DNA of 64,000 nt from Schaalia suimastitidis DSM 15538 (GCF_000429105.1 NZ_AUBF01000011.1:1-64000); one strand, 5' to 3'. Shown: positions 39,082 through 48,415, numbered from the stretch's first letter. Translations and numbers: made by a program. The notes: a model not told the origin generated them from the sequence alone.

Positions 39082-39583
39082 AGTGGCTCCTTAGTGCCTA
39101 GTGGTGTGGATAAGGCAACCGTATGACGAGCAGTCCAAGTGGCGGGGGACAGGGGTCCCCTTGAAGGATTGCCGAGGCGTCGCGGCGTTGCGCTTGGTGC
39201 CATAAGTGGCGTTATTACAGGGTTTTCTAGGTGGTGATGAGAGGGTGAGTTGTTGAAAGAATTGCGGTGTTGGGGTGGTTTTTATTGGGAAAGTTGTGCC
39301 AGAGATACCGGTATTACGAATGAAGTGTTTGTGCATTATCTATGAATTACGTCCCGACAGTTTTGCGAAAATAGGTGCACAATAGGTAGGGGCTGCACAC
39401 GGTGTGCCGCGTCACGCAGAGCAGCGCGCAAAGGCACGGCAACTGCCGGAGGAGCTAAGTCGCCTCGCCAAGATGGCGTGCCTGGTCCGGTCAGCGCAGG
39501 AGGACAACATGACCCGGCCAACGCATGCGGTGCGTCGGCCAGCCAAAGCAGCACCGCCTCGTCAATAAAACGATAGGAAACCC
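39082..39583. other. 502-base divergent fumA-fumC intergenic region
   Basis: No gene is supported here. A central AT-rich stretch (about 39225-39395) includes the perfect 10-base palindrome ATACCGGTAT at 39305-39314. The gap must hold both fumarase promoters and any shared control sites, but I could not assign -35/-10 pairs with confidence. Confidence 0.5.
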
Positions 39584-40969
39584 ATGAGCGACTACCGCAT
39601 CGAATACGACACTATGGGCGAAGTTCGTGTCCCCGCCCATGCCCTATACCGCGCCCAAACGCAGCGCGCCGTTGACAATTTCCCCATTTCCGGCCAACGA
39701 CTGGCTCCGCACCACATTGCCGCCCTGGGACACATCAAACGCGCAGCCGCCCTAGCCAACCACGAACTCGGCGTGATCGACCACGCCACCGCCAACGCAA
39801 TCGTCGCCGCCGCTGACCGCGTGATCGCCGGCGAAGTCAACGAACATTTCCCTGTGGACATTTTCCAAACCGGGTCGGGCACCTCGTCAAATATGAATAC
39901 GAACGAGGTGATCGCCACCCTGGCATCCAATGCCTCAGGTTTGGCCATTCATCCCAACGATCACGTCAACGCCTCGCAATCTTCCAATGACGTATTCCCC
40001 AGCTCCATTCACATTGCCGCCTACCAGGCAGTGGTGGAGGTGCTGTTACCTGGACTGCGGACGCTACACGCATCACTTGATGCGAAAGCCGTCGAATTTG
40101 CTGACGTCGTCAAGGCTGGCCGAACACACCTGATGGATGCCACGCCCATTACGCTTGGCCAGGAGTTTTCCGGCTACAGCACGCAAATTGGCAAAGGTAT
40201 TGAGCGAATCGAGGCGACCCTCCCTCACCTCGCTGAGCTTCCCCTGGGTGGCACGGCAGTAGGTACAGGCATTAATACGCCACAAGGGTTTTCCGCACGA
40301 GTTATTGAACTTGTTGCCGAATATACCGGATTGCCGCTGCGTGAGGCCGATAATCACTTTGAAGCCCAAGCGGCCCAAGATAGCTTGGTGGAGCTCTCAG
40401 GCGCGATGCGCACAGTCGCTGTGTCGTTGGTGAAAATCGCTAACGACCTGCGGTGGATGGGTTCAGGTCCGCGCGCGGGCTTAGGTGAAGTGCGGCTACC
40501 AGATTTGCAGCCAGGCTCGTCGATTATGCCGGGCAAAGTCAATCCTGTGCTGCCCGAGGCGACTGTGCAGGTATGTGCCAAAGTGATAGGCAATGACGCC
40601 ACCATTGCTTTTGCTGGAGCGCAAGGTAATTTTGATCTCCTTGTCATGCTGCCGGTGATGGCGTCAGCAGTCCTGGAATCAGCGGAGATACTGGGGAATG
40701 TGTCGCGCGTTTTGGCCACGCGTTGCGTGGACGGCATTAAGGCTGACCAAGAACGTTGCCTACGCATGGCGGAATCATCGCCATCTATCGTCACGCCACT
40801 TAACCGCCTGATCGGCTACGAAGCGGCAGCAAAGATTGCCAAACATTCGGTAGCACATGACCTCACGGTGCGTGAAGCAGTGATTGACCTCGGTTTTGTT
40901 GAACAGGGGCTGGTCAGTGAAGCCGACCTTGATCGCGCTCTGGATGTGCGCTCAATGACCGGGCAGTAA
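39584..40969 (+). CDS. fumC: Fumarate hydratase class II
   Basis: The iron-independent, tetrameric fumarase, 461 residues. [16 protein letters not shown] (about 102-117), [14 protein letters not shown] with the A-site His, [11 protein letters not shown] with the catalytic His, and the signature [12 protein letters not shown] (about 315-326) with the catalytic Ser are all present. TAGGA lies upstream of the ATG. It works in the TCA cycle with sdhCAB. Having it next to a class I isozyme implies isozyme exchange under iron or oxygen stress, which is an inference. Confidence 0.96.
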   Translation: MSDYRIEYDTMGEVRVPAHALYRAQTQRAVDNFPISGQRLAPHHIAALGHIKRAAALANHELGVIDHATANAIVAAADRVIAGEVNEHFPVDIFQTGSGTSSNMNTNEVIATLASNASGLAIHPNDHVNASQSSNDVFPSSIHIAAYQAVVEVLLPGLRTLHASLDAKAVEFADVVKAGRTHLMDATPITLGQEFSGYSTQIGKGIERIEATLPHLAELPLGGTAVGTGINTPQGFSARVIELVAEYTGLPLREADNHFEAQAAQDSLVELSGAMRTVAVSLVKIANDLRWMGSGPRAGLGEVRLPDLQPGSSIMPGKVNPVLPEATVQVCAKVIGNDATIAFAGAQGNFDLLVMLPVMASAVLESAEILGNVSRVLATRCVDGIKADQERCLRMAESSPSIVTPLNRLIGYEAAAKIAKHSVAHDLTVREAVIDLGFVEQGLVSEADLDRALDVRSMTGQ

Positions 40970-41174
40970 TCCATATACGTTCGGCGTGATGTGGTGGGCA
41001 CGTTGCGTGTATGTGGATCAGTGTGCTGAGTGCGCGTCACCTTCGCCTGCGCACGTGGGCACGCCGCGTGAACGTGGGTCTGTTGCATGCAGCGGATGTG
41101 TTCAGCGTTAAGCGGCGGGCATGGGCGTCCTCTAGGATGAAACGGTTAACACATGTGCCGTGATGGAGAATCCC

Positions 41175-42473
41175 ATGCCCCCCGCTGACCTGCAACGCCG
41201 CTTGAGTCGAGCACGCGGCGCCGTATTCGCTCTCTTCTTCACTAACGGCGCACTCTTTGCCAATATCATCCCGCGCTACCCTGAAATTAAAGATATTTTC
41301 GGCTTATCAGACCCGGTCTACGGCCTCACCGTCGCACTATTTCCACTGGGTGCGATTGTGTCTGGCCCGCTGGCGGCAGTGGCGATACGTCGCCTGTCGT
41401 CGGCAGTGACCGCTGTGATGGGCACGCTGATGATCGGTCTTTCTATGACGATTGTGGGCGCGGCTGTCATGTGGCGGCAATATCTGGGCAGTGGTGACAC
41501 GAATGGGATCTTGTCGACCCTTGCTTACATCCTCTTCGTTGTCTTTTTCTTCGTCGCAGGTGGATGGGACTCACTGACCGATGTCGGACAGAACGCTCAT
41601 GGATTGCGCGTACAACGCCTCGTAGGGCGTCCCATTATCAATTCGTTTCATGGTGGGTGGTCGATCGGTGCCATGACAGGTGGCTTGATGGGATCGGTGG
41701 CTGTGACGCTGGGGATTCCTTTGGGGTGGCACCTTTTTGGTGCAGCACTCATTATGGCTGCGGTGGGTTTGACTGCGAAGTGTTTTGCTCTTCCTGGGAA
41801 AGACCCTGAACGCGGTAGCCTCGATCCGCTGCTTGTTGCGCCTGGGACGACCGCGGGTGGTCGTGAGGTGTCCGCCATACAGGACGATATTGAAGAATTA
41901 AATGTCAGGGCTTTGCCTTTGTCGCCGTGGCTAATTGTGGCCGCGATGACGGTGCTCTCTATTGGAGGGATGCTGGTCGAAGATGCCACGTCAACATGGT
42001 CAGCGCTGTATATGCGTGACTACCTGCATGTTACGGGCGGTTTGGCGGGGACAGCATTTGTCACGATGCTTGCCTCCCAAGCGATTGGTCGCCTCACTGC
42101 GGACTGGCAGATGGCTCGCTTGGGGCCTCGGCGCACATTGGAAGTAGGGGCTGGCCTGATTGTCGTGGGCATGGGGCTGGCGGTGACCTTCCCCAGTGTG
42201 CCGCTTACTCTGGTCGGCATGGCCTGCGCAGGCTTTGGCTGTGCAGCGATGGTGCCCATTGCAATGAATGCGGCTGATGATGTGCCAGGGTTGCGTCCAG
42301 GAACCGGGTTGACAGTGGTGACGTGGTTGGGACGCCTTGCCTTCCTGTGTGCGCCGCCGCTAGTCGGCATAATCGTCGAAGCCACCAGCCTACGTGCCGC
42401 CATGATTGTTATCCCTCTTGCTGCTCTTGTGGCGGCATTGAGTGCCCAGGTGATTGCGTCGCGGGTGCGGTAG
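41175..42473 (+). CDS. MFS transporter
   Basis: A 432-residue major facilitator with about twelve hydrophobic segments, most like the YbjJ group of putative sugar or drug transporters. FFTNGALFANIIPRYPEIKDIFGLSDPVYGL-type sequence opens helix 1 to loop 1-2; SFHGGWSIGAMTGGL (helix 5) and a central cytosolic loop of about 40 residues follow. ATG 41175 has GGAG six bases upstream; GTG 41160 and ATG 41163 are in frame but sit before that site. The last 65 bases overlap, tail to tail, the end of the tatB-like gene on the other strand. The substrate is unknown. Confidence 0.82.
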   Translation: MPPADLQRRLSRARGAVFALFFTNGALFANIIPRYPEIKDIFGLSDPVYGLTVALFPLGAIVSGPLAAVAIRRLSSAVTAVMGTLMIGLSMTIVGAAVMWRQYLGSGDTNGILSTLAYILFVVFFFVAGGWDSLTDVGQNAHGLRVQRLVGRPIINSFHGGWSIGAMTGGLMGSVAVTLGIPLGWHLFGAALIMAAVGLTAKCFALPGKDPERGSLDPLLVAPGTTAGGREVSAIQDDIEELNVRALPLSPWLIVAAMTVLSIGGMLVEDATSTWSALYMRDYLHVTGGLAGTAFVTMLASQAIGRLTADWQMARLGPRRTLEVGAGLIVVGMGLAVTFPSVPLTLVGMACAGFGCAAMVPIAMNAADDVPGLRPGTGLTVVTWLGRLAFLCAPPLVGIIVEATSLRAAMIVIPLAALVAALSAQVIASRVR

Positions 42474-42717
42474 CGGGTGGTTGCGCCGCGGGTGCGGTAG
42501 TCTTCCCAGAAGGTTCCTTCACGGGCGTGGTAGTGGGTGCTGGCTGGCCAATGATGTCGCTCAGTTCCTCATTGACGAGGCGCCGCCACGATGCCAGGTA
42601 GGCGCGCCCTCGCATAATGGTGCGAGCCAGTGTTGCCATTGATGACGGGCCTAGGAGGATCAGGGCAACGGTGGCCAAGATGAATGCCTCCGCACTGGAA
42701 ATACCAAAGAACGTCAT
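42409..42717 (-). CDS. tatB: TatB-like twin-arginine translocase subunit
   Basis: A 102-residue protein with a single N-terminal membrane helix (SAEAFILATVALILLGPSSM, the LxGP hinge matching TatA/TatB), an amphipathic stretch (ATLARTIMRGRAYLASWRRLVNEEL) and a Pro/Thr/Ala-rich tail. It is the third gene of the tatA-tatC-tatB unit and its start overlaps the tatC stop by four bases. Membership in TatB rather than TatA is inferred from the VNEEL-type helix and from the presence of a separate tatA. It overlaps the MFS gene tail to tail. Confidence 0.75.
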   Translation of the reverse strand: MTFFGISSAEAFILATVALILLGPSSMATLARTIMRGRAYLASWRRLVNEELSDIIGQPAPTTTPVKEPSGKTTAPAAQPPATAPATQSPGHSMPPQEQQEG

Positions 42718-43610
42718 GACACTTCCTCGTGCCCATTTCGTGCCAAATGCTTTTCAGCAGTGTGGGCCTGTGTGGCCTGCGAAGTGTGCGGGGTCTTTCG
42801 TCGTGTCAACGCTTCGCGAAGATAGGGCCACCACTGCTTGTGCCGAGCGCAACGCCACCATTGGCGCAGAGCACACAGAGCTACCGCCGCGCAGTACAAG
42901 GAAAGGAGTATCCCTGCCTGTAAGAAGAAAGACCACAGGTCTGGCAGAGGATTTGTGATAGCTGCGAAAGTGAAGGCAGCCATAATGGCCCATCGCCATC
43001 TCATGATGAGGGTGCGAACGGTGACTAACCCCAATGCGTGGGCGCCAACGATCAGGAGCGGAAATAGGGCACTACATCCCATAACAAGTGTGAGGATAAC
43101 GACGAATGTTAGGTAGGAGTCCATATCGAGGAGGGCGCCAGCACCTGGTGGGACTTCGGAGAGAAGAAGCGCGAGTGCGCGGGGAAGGAAAAGCCAGGCA
43201 GCGCCCGCGCCGAGCAGAAAGAGTGCAGCGCCTGCCGTGCTGAGGTACGCGATACGTCTGCGTTGTCTGCTTTCCAAAGCGGGGGCAACAAAAAGCCAGC
43301 CTTGTGCGATCCACCAAGGGGACGCGGCAATAAGGCCACCCCAGGCCGAAAGGTATAACCGAGTGGTCAAAGGTGACAGTACGGTGCGGAAATTTAGGCC
43401 GCTAATGGGAGCGTGTGAGTCGAAAGCGTTCAACGGTGAAAGAAGGTGCGGCACGAGCCACGGGTAACAACACCATGCCGCCGCTGCCATGACCGCGATG
43501 GCCGCAAGACTTGAAAGAAGACGACGACGCAGTTCCAGTAGGTGCGCCGTCAGCGGCATTACCGCATCAGCGTGGGGCGGCGGTGCAGTGTTGCGTTTTC
43601 GGCCATTCAC
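42714..43610 (-). CDS. tatC: Sec-independent protein translocase TatC
   Basis: TatC recognises the twin-arginine signal peptide. The 298-residue protein has six hydrophobic helices; MPLTAHLLELRRRLLSSL at the start is the conserved HLxELRxR motif with its Glu. The family's periplasmic loop (LSPLNAFDSHAPISGLNFRTVLSPLTTRLYLSAWGGL in part) and a conserved Glu/Pro-bearing segment follow. The C-terminus is a basic, Thr-rich cytosolic tail. Its start overlaps the tatA stop by four bases. The sequence looks divergent from typical main TatC proteins, which would fit a specialised translocase. Confidence 0.9.
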   Translation of the reverse strand: MNGRKRNTAPPPHADAVMPLTAHLLELRRRLLSSLAAIAVMAAAAWCCYPWLVPHLLSPLNAFDSHAPISGLNFRTVLSPLTTRLYLSAWGGLIAASPWWIAQGWLFVAPALESRQRRRIAYLSTAGAALFLLGAGAAWLFLPRALALLLSEVPPGAGALLDMDSYLTFVVILTLVMGCSALFPLLIVGAHALGLVTVRTLIMRWRWAIMAAFTFAAITNPLPDLWSFFLQAGILLSLYCAAVALCALRQWWRCARHKQWWPYLREALTRRKTPHTSQATQAHTAEKHLARNGHEEVS

Positions 43611-43870
43611 GAGGCGGTGTTGGTTGGGCTGGAAGATGCAGCAGGCTCCGGCGCAGTAGGTGTCACAGTTGCGCTTTGCGATGTGACAGGTGTCGCCGCT
43701 GCATTTTCCGAGGTCGCAGCTTGGGTGGTCTCCTGTGTGCCAGGTTCATGGAGCTCTTTTTTGAGTATTTTCAACGATTGGCCTAGGTTGCGTGCAAAAT
43801 CAGGTAAGCGCTGAGCGCCAAATAGCAGCAGGGCGATTAGCGCGAGGATGAGGTAATGGTGGGGCCGCAT
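43607..43870 (-). CDS. tatA: Twin-arginine translocase subunit TatA
   Basis: An 87-residue protein with one membrane helix (HHYLILALIALLLFGAQRLPD), the FGAQRLPDFARNLGQSLKILKKEL hinge and amphipathic helix typical of TatA, and an Ala/Thr/Ser-rich tail. It heads the tatA-tatC-tatB-like operon. ATG 43870 gives the natural MRPHHYLI start; a TTG at 43903 and a GTG at 43882 are alternatives, and no strong ribosome binding site decides. The start lies 46 bases from a DtxR-type operator shared with efeU. Confidence 0.88.
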   Translation of the reverse strand: MRPHHYLILALIALLLFGAQRLPDFARNLGQSLKILKKELHEPGTQETTQAATSENAAATPVTSQSATVTPTAPEPAASSSPTNTAS

Positions 43871-43915
43871 GAGGAAAAACACTTTCTGAATGAAGGCTTG
43901 CAAATCGGTCAGTAA

Positions 43916-43934
43916 TAAGGGTAGCCTAACCTGC
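43916..43934. promoter_or_regulatory. DtxR/IdeR iron box between tatA and efeU
   Basis: The 19 bases TAAGGGTAGCCTAACCTGC match 15 of 19 positions of the DtxR/IdeR consensus TTAGGTTAGCCTAACCTAA, including an intact half-site TAGCCTAACCT. The box lies 46 bases before tatA and 57 before efeU, so one iron-bound repressor dimer pair could control both operons. Confidence 0.8.
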
Positions 43935-43990
43935 GTTGAATAAGGAAAGTGTGGCCTTGCGTAATTTGGTCACACCTTATCGGAGGTACC

Positions 43991-44899
43991 ATGTTCCTCG
44001 CGAACTTTCTCATCGCCCTGCGCGAAGGTGTCGAAGCTGCCCTGGTCGTCGGCATCATCCTCGCCTACCTCGCGAAGGTGGGCAGGCGAGACCTGTTCCC
44101 CAGAGTAGCAATCGGCGTTGTCCTGGCCACCATCATCCCTTTAGGTGCAGGCGCATGGATGACCTGGGGACCCTACACGCTGAGCTTCGTCGCCCAAGAA
44201 GTCATCGGCGGCACACTGTCATTACTTGCCGTCGCCATGGTCACCTGGATGATCCTGTGGATGTCAGGCAACGCCCACACAATGGTTGCCCAACTCAAAG
44301 AGGACGTTGCGCAGGCGTTAGACTCAGGGTTCCCCTGGGGCATCGTGTGGATCGCCATCGTCGCAGTGGCCCGCGAGGGCATCGAAACCGCCCTTTTCGT
44401 ATGGGCAACCGTGAAATCCTCTGCCTCACAAGGTGCCCTTGAGCCGAGCCTCGCGGTCCTTTGCGGCCTCCTGGTTGCCATCGTCATCGGCTGGGCTGTC
44501 TACACCGGAGCTGTACGCATCAACCTTCGGGTCTTCTTTAACGCCACGGGACTGCTGCTCATCATTGTGGCAGCAGGCATCGTGTCCTACGGCATCGGTG
44601 ACTTCCAAGAAGCCAATATTCTGCCAGGCTGGGGTATTGCCGCATACGACTTCACCCACCTGGTTGACGGCTCCATAGCCCCATGGCTCAACACCGCCTC
44701 GTGGTGGTGGATCCTGCTGGAAGCAATGTTCAACCTCAATGCCGCACCGACCCACCTGCAGGTCCTCGGATGGTGCTTCTACATGGCCATTGTGCTGCCC
44801 ATCTTCCTTGTGCGCTCAGGAATGGTGGGACCCAAAAGGACAGTCATCACCTCAAACACCCAAACCGCCTCGGCAACTGCCCACGCAGATGCTCAATAA
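43991..44899 (+). CDS. efeU: EfeU/Ftr1-type iron permease
   Basis: EfeU moves iron across the membrane using the periplasmic EfeO/EfeB system. The 302-residue protein has seven hydrophobic helices and the two REGxE iron motifs, LREGVEAAL (about residue 11) and AREGIETAL (about 125). ATG 43991 has GGAGG at proper distance; upstream in-frame codons lack a binding site. The order efeU-efeO-efeB is the standard one. The upstream DtxR box predicts induction by iron shortage. Confidence 0.95.
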   Translation: MFLANFLIALREGVEAALVVGIILAYLAKVGRRDLFPRVAIGVVLATIIPLGAGAWMTWGPYTLSFVAQEVIGGTLSLLAVAMVTWMILWMSGNAHTMVAQLKEDVAQALDSGFPWGIVWIAIVAVAREGIETALFVWATVKSSASQGALEPSLAVLCGLLVAIVIGWAVYTGAVRINLRVFFNATGLLLIIVAAGIVSYGIGDFQEANILPGWGIAAYDFTHLVDGSIAPWLNTASWWWILLEAMFNLNAAPTHLQVLGWCFYMAIVLPIFLVRSGMVGPKRTVITSNTQTASATAHADAQ

Positions 44900-44940
44900 C
44901 CACCATCCCTCATCACACACTCAAATCCCACAGGAGAAAT

Positions 44941-46119
44941 ATGTATCGCTCACAACGCGTCCACGCCCTCGCAGCCACAGCAGTTGCCGCACTGGGACTA
45001 TCCGCATGTGTGGCAAACGCCCCCGCTGGTAGCAGCACACAAGCGCTCACCGTTGACATTAGCGACGAAGCCTGCGTCGTTTCAGCAAATACCAGCCCGT
45101 CTGGCGTGACCACCTTCATGCTGACCAATAACGGTACAGTTCGCAACGAATTTGAAATCCTGGCAGACGACAAACTCCGCATCGTCGGCGAACGCGAAAA
45201 TGTTGGCCCAGGCACCACCGTCGAATACACCATCGCCCTTCAGCCCGGCACCTACTACACCGCATGTAAAACCAATATGGTGGGTGCACTCGTGGGTGTC
45301 GCCGAGTTTACCGTCACCGACTCAGGACAAAGCATTGAGGTCAGTGCAGACGACCAAGAACTCATTGACTCAGCCGTCACAAACTACACGGCATACGTCC
45401 GTGACCAAGCCGGACAGCTCCTCGAAGGCACCGAAAAATTCGTTGAACTTTACCTTTCTGGCGATACCGAAGCTGCGAAAGCAGCATACGCACCCACACG
45501 TATGCACTACGAACGTATCGAACCTACCGCCGAGGCTTTCGGTGATATCGACCCGGCGCTGGATCTGCGAGAAGTGGACTTCCAAGCAGGTGACTCCGGC
45601 GTAGACGAATGGATCGGCTGGCACGTCATTGAAAAAGACCTATGGCGTCCCGAAGGATACGCAGGCCTGAGTGATGCGGATAAAGAACGGATGGCCAAAC
45701 AGCTGCTGGCTGACACGCAACGCCTGTACGACCTTGTGTACTCCGAAGACTTCAGCATCAACATTGACGAAATCTCTAATGGCGCAATCACTCTGCTGGA
45801 AGAAGTCGCCACCACGAAGATCACCGGTGAAGAAGAAGCCTTCTCACACACCGACCTATGGGACTTTGTTGCCAACGTTGAAGGCGCGAAAGTTGCCTTC
45901 GGTAACGTTCAGGCGCTGGCACAAAAGAAAGATCCAGAACTGACTGCTTCCATTGAACAGGCACTGACCGATCTTCAAACAGCACTGGACGCCTACAAAG
46001 ACGGCGACGGCTACGTCTACTACGACACCGTCGACGAGGCTGGCCGCAAGGCCCTGTCCGACAAGGTCAACGCATTGCGTCTGCCACTTGCCCAACTCAC
46101 CGCTGTCATCTTGAAGTGA
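44941..46119 (+). CDS. efeO: EfeO/EfeM iron-uptake lipoprotein
   Basis: A 392-residue lipoprotein. The signal peptide ends in the lipobox LSAC with lipidated Cys23. A cupredoxin-like N-terminal domain (about 35-125) holds CxxN-type residues and YYTACKTN; the M75/EfeM domain follows with MHYERIEPTAEAFGDIDPALDLRE-type sequence (in part) and the metal motif WHVIE (HxxE). EfeO delivers ferric or ferrous iron to EfeU. ATG 44941 follows AGGAGA. A 19-base perfect hairpin separates it from efeB. Confidence 0.95.
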   Translation: MYRSQRVHALAATAVAALGLSACVANAPAGSSTQALTVDISDEACVVSANTSPSGVTTFMLTNNGTVRNEFEILADDKLRIVGERENVGPGTTVEYTIALQPGTYYTACKTNMVGALVGVAEFTVTDSGQSIEVSADDQELIDSAVTNYTAYVRDQAGQLLEGTEKFVELYLSGDTEAAKAAYAPTRMHYERIEPTAEAFGDIDPALDLREVDFQAGDSGVDEWIGWHVIEKDLWRPEGYAGLSDADKERMAKQLLADTQRLYDLVYSEDFSINIDEISNGAITLLEEVATTKITGEEEAFSHTDLWDFVANVEGAKVAFGNVQALAQKKDPELTASIEQALTDLQTALDAYKDGDGYVYYDTVDEAGRKALSDKVNALRLPLAQLTAVILK

Positions 46120-46122
46120 CCC

Positions 46123-46175
46123 TTACACGGTGGTGTCTCGCACGTAAATAACACGCGCGAGACACCACCGTGTAA
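46123..46175 (+). terminator. 19-bp perfect hairpin between efeO and efeB
   Basis: TTACACGGTGGTGTCTCGC (46123-46141) pairs perfectly with 46157-46175 around a 15-base loop. It starts four bases after the efeO stop and ends 20 bases before efeB. Without a T tract it may be a partial terminator or an mRNA-stabilising hairpin lowering efeB relative to efeUO. Confidence 0.65.
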
Positions 46176-46194
46176 CCGCCAGGAAAGCATGTGC

Positions 46195-47514
46195 ATGATG
46201 ATTACGCCGCATACTCCAGACGACACTGAGAAAACATCGCCAGAATCAGGCAGAGGTGGCCTGTCCCGCAGACAATTCCTTGGTTTAGCGGGCTTAGGTG
46301 CAGTCACACTAGGTTTGGGTGGTATTGGTGCCTTCAACCTTGGGCGCAACGCGGGCGACGGCATCGCCTCGGACCTGATGGCCACCATGTACCCATTTCG
46401 AGGAGAGCACCAAAGCGGTATCCTCACCCCCGCTCAACAACAAATGCACACCGCCGCATTTGACCTCATCACAGATGACCGTAATACCCTGATTGACCTG
46501 CTTAAAGACTGGACACTGGCCGCTGAACGGATGATGGCAGGCGACCAAGTGGGCGCCCACAGTACCGACCTTAACGCCGCACCGAAAGACACAGGGGAGG
46601 CAACAGGACTGGGACCTGCAGGTTTGACCATCACATTCGGTGTTGGTCGCAGCCTCTTTATTGACCATGCCGGAGCAGACCGTTTTGGCCTCGCGTCCCG
46701 TCTACCAACAGTCCTGGACCAAGGAATTCCCAGGATGGCCGCCGAAAAACTGGATCCACAACGCGGCGGCGGTGACCTAGTAATCCAAGCCTGCTCAGAA
46801 GACCCGATGGTCAACCTTCACGCCCTCCATAACCTCACCCGCATCGCATTTGGCCGCGCAACCATGCGGTGGACGCAACTGGGGTATGGGCGCACCTCGT
46901 CAACGTCCACAGCCCAGGCGACACCTCGGAACCTCTTTGGATTCAAAGACGGCACGTCCAATATCAAAGCGGAAGAAAGCGCCGAAGAACTCAACAAACA
47001 CCTGTGGATTCAATCAGCTGACGACCAAGGCCAGTGGGCCTCAGGCGGCACCTACATGTGCGTGCGCAAAATCAAAATGATGATGGAAGTGTGGGACGAC
47101 CTGGTCCTTGGTGAACAGCAGCGCATTATTGGCCGCGACAAAATTGAAGGCGCACCCCTGTCTGGCGGCCACGAGTTCACGGCCCCCAATTTCCATGCCA
47201 CCGTTGGCGGCGCACCCGCAATCGACCCGGCGTCCCATGTGGCACTAATGCACCCGGACAATAATGCTGGGCGACGGATGCTGCGCCGCGGCTACAACTA
47301 TCTTGAAGGCGTTGACTACCTTGGGCGCCTTGAAGCTGGCCTGTTCTTTGTGGCATTCGTACGTAACCCGGCTGAAGGTTTTATCCCGGTCCTGTCACGT
47401 ATGGCAGGCGATCTGTTGACCGAATATCTCCAACATGTGGCTTCGGGTATGTACCTCATGCTGCCTGGCGTGGGCGATGGGGACGAATACGTCGGTCAGA
47501 GGTTGATGAGCTGA
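46195..47514 (+). CDS. efeB: EfeB, Tat-exported Dyp-type heme peroxidase
   Basis: EfeB is a periplasmic or cell-surface dye-decolorising peroxidase that oxidises ferrous iron or helps release iron from heme. A twin-arginine signal (SRRQFLGLAGLGAVTLGLGG) lies at about residues 24-43. The Dyp signature GFKDGTSN (GxxDG) is at about 240, and the proximal His and Arg regions follow near SHVALMHP. The protein is 439 residues. AGGA lies ten bases before ATG 46195; ATG 46189 is in frame and closer. The adjacent divergent tat operon suggests a dedicated exporter. Confidence 0.94.
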   Translation: MMITPHTPDDTEKTSPESGRGGLSRRQFLGLAGLGAVTLGLGGIGAFNLGRNAGDGIASDLMATMYPFRGEHQSGILTPAQQQMHTAAFDLITDDRNTLIDLLKDWTLAAERMMAGDQVGAHSTDLNAAPKDTGEATGLGPAGLTITFGVGRSLFIDHAGADRFGLASRLPTVLDQGIPRMAAEKLDPQRGGGDLVIQACSEDPMVNLHALHNLTRIAFGRATMRWTQLGYGRTSSTSTAQATPRNLFGFKDGTSNIKAEESAEELNKHLWIQSADDQGQWASGGTYMCVRKIKMMMEVWDDLVLGEQQRIIGRDKIEGAPLSGGHEFTAPNFHATVGGAPAIDPASHVALMHPDNNAGRRMLRRGYNYLEGVDYLGRLEAGLFFVAFVRNPAEGFIPVLSRMAGDLLTEYLQHVASGMYLMLPGVGDGDEYVGQRLMS

Positions 47515-47527
47515 AAGGACAATGATG

Positions 47528-48415
47528 ATGAGTAACGCCGAAGAACACGCAGATACCGCCGCGGAGTCAAAGGTCGTGCGTTTGCCACACTCGCAGCGCC
47601 CTACCGCCACTGCCCCCGGTCACTGGGTACTTGCCCGAGCTGGGAAGAAAGTGTTACGGCCCGGGGGAGCGGCCTTGTCTCATATGATGCTTCGGCGTGC
47701 AGCAATCCCAGGGGCCGACGTTGTCGAATTTGCTCCTGGCCTTGGACGCACCGCTGCCGTCATCGTGTCGGCAGGACCAGCCTCGTATATTGGCGTCGAT
47801 CAGGACCCTGACGCGGCGCGGATAGTTGGCACGGTGGTGGCCCCCGTTGGTGGCAGCGTTCGGCAAGGGGATGCGTCCGACACGGGACTGCCAGACGGCT
47901 GCGCTGACGTGGTCATTGGCGAGGCGATGCTCACCATGCAAGGTGACGCAGGCAAACGCGCCATTATTGCCGAGGCGGCCCGCCTGTTGCGGCCCGGCGG
48001 ACGTTATGCGATCCACGAACTCGCCGTTACCCCCGATTCGATTGAAGCTGAAGAACACTTGCGGATTCGCCGCGAACTGGCGCGCGCTATTCACGTCAAT
48101 GCCCGCCCAATGACTCGCGCACAATGGGTGGCTTTCCTTGAAGAAGCGGGCTTGGAAGTGGAGTGGAGCGACACCGCGCCGATGGCCTTGTTGCGGCCCA
48201 GCCGGGTCATCAAAGACGAAGGTTTCGCGGGTGCTTTGCGGATTATGCGCAATGTGTTACGTGACCGTGAACTGCGTGCCCGCGTGAAAAGTATGGCGGG
48301 GACCTTCCGTCGCAATGAACGGCATATGTGTGGCGTGGCGCTGATTGCTCGTAAGCCCGACAATGGTGAGGGTAGGGCCGGTGATATTGCTGTGAAGGAG
48401 AACTGTGATGACTGA
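47528..48415 (+). CDS. SAM-dependent methyltransferase
   Basis: A class I methyltransferase of about 295 residues. Motif I is VVEFAPGLGRTAAVIV (about 65-80), then YIGVDQDPDAA, the DAS-like GDASDTGLPDGCADVVIGEAMLT (motif II region, in part) and RLLRPGGRYAIHEL (motif III). It begins seven to thirteen bases after efeB, so it is in the efe operon; ATG at 47528 sits best behind AAGGA, with ATG at 47522 and 47525 as alternatives. Its link with iron or the cupin that overlaps its stop is unknown; a small-molecule or quinone-type methyltransferase is possible. Confidence 0.83.
   Translation: MSNAEEHADTAAESKVVRLPHSQRPTATAPGHWVLARAGKKVLRPGGAALSHMMLRRAAIPGADVVEFAPGLGRTAAVIVSAGPASYIGVDQDPDAARIVGTVVAPVGGSVRQGDASDTGLPDGCADVVIGEAMLTMQGDAGKRAIIAEAARLLRPGGRYAIHELAVTPDSIEAEEHLRIRRELARAIHVNARPMTRAQWVAFLEEAGLEVEWSDTAPMALLRPSRVIKDEGFAGALRIMRNVLRDRELRARVKSMAGTFRRNERHMCGVALIARKPDNGEGRAGDIAVKENCDD

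Noticed and set aside
39336-39554. Reverse-strand open frame of 72 codons in the fumA-fumC gap
   Set aside because: No ribosome binding site, no family resemblance, and high G+C composition that gives random open frames.
40970-41174. Possible hairpin ATCCATATACG/CGTGTATGTGGAT after fumC
   Set aside because: The arms need gaps to pair and the match is too weak to call a terminator.
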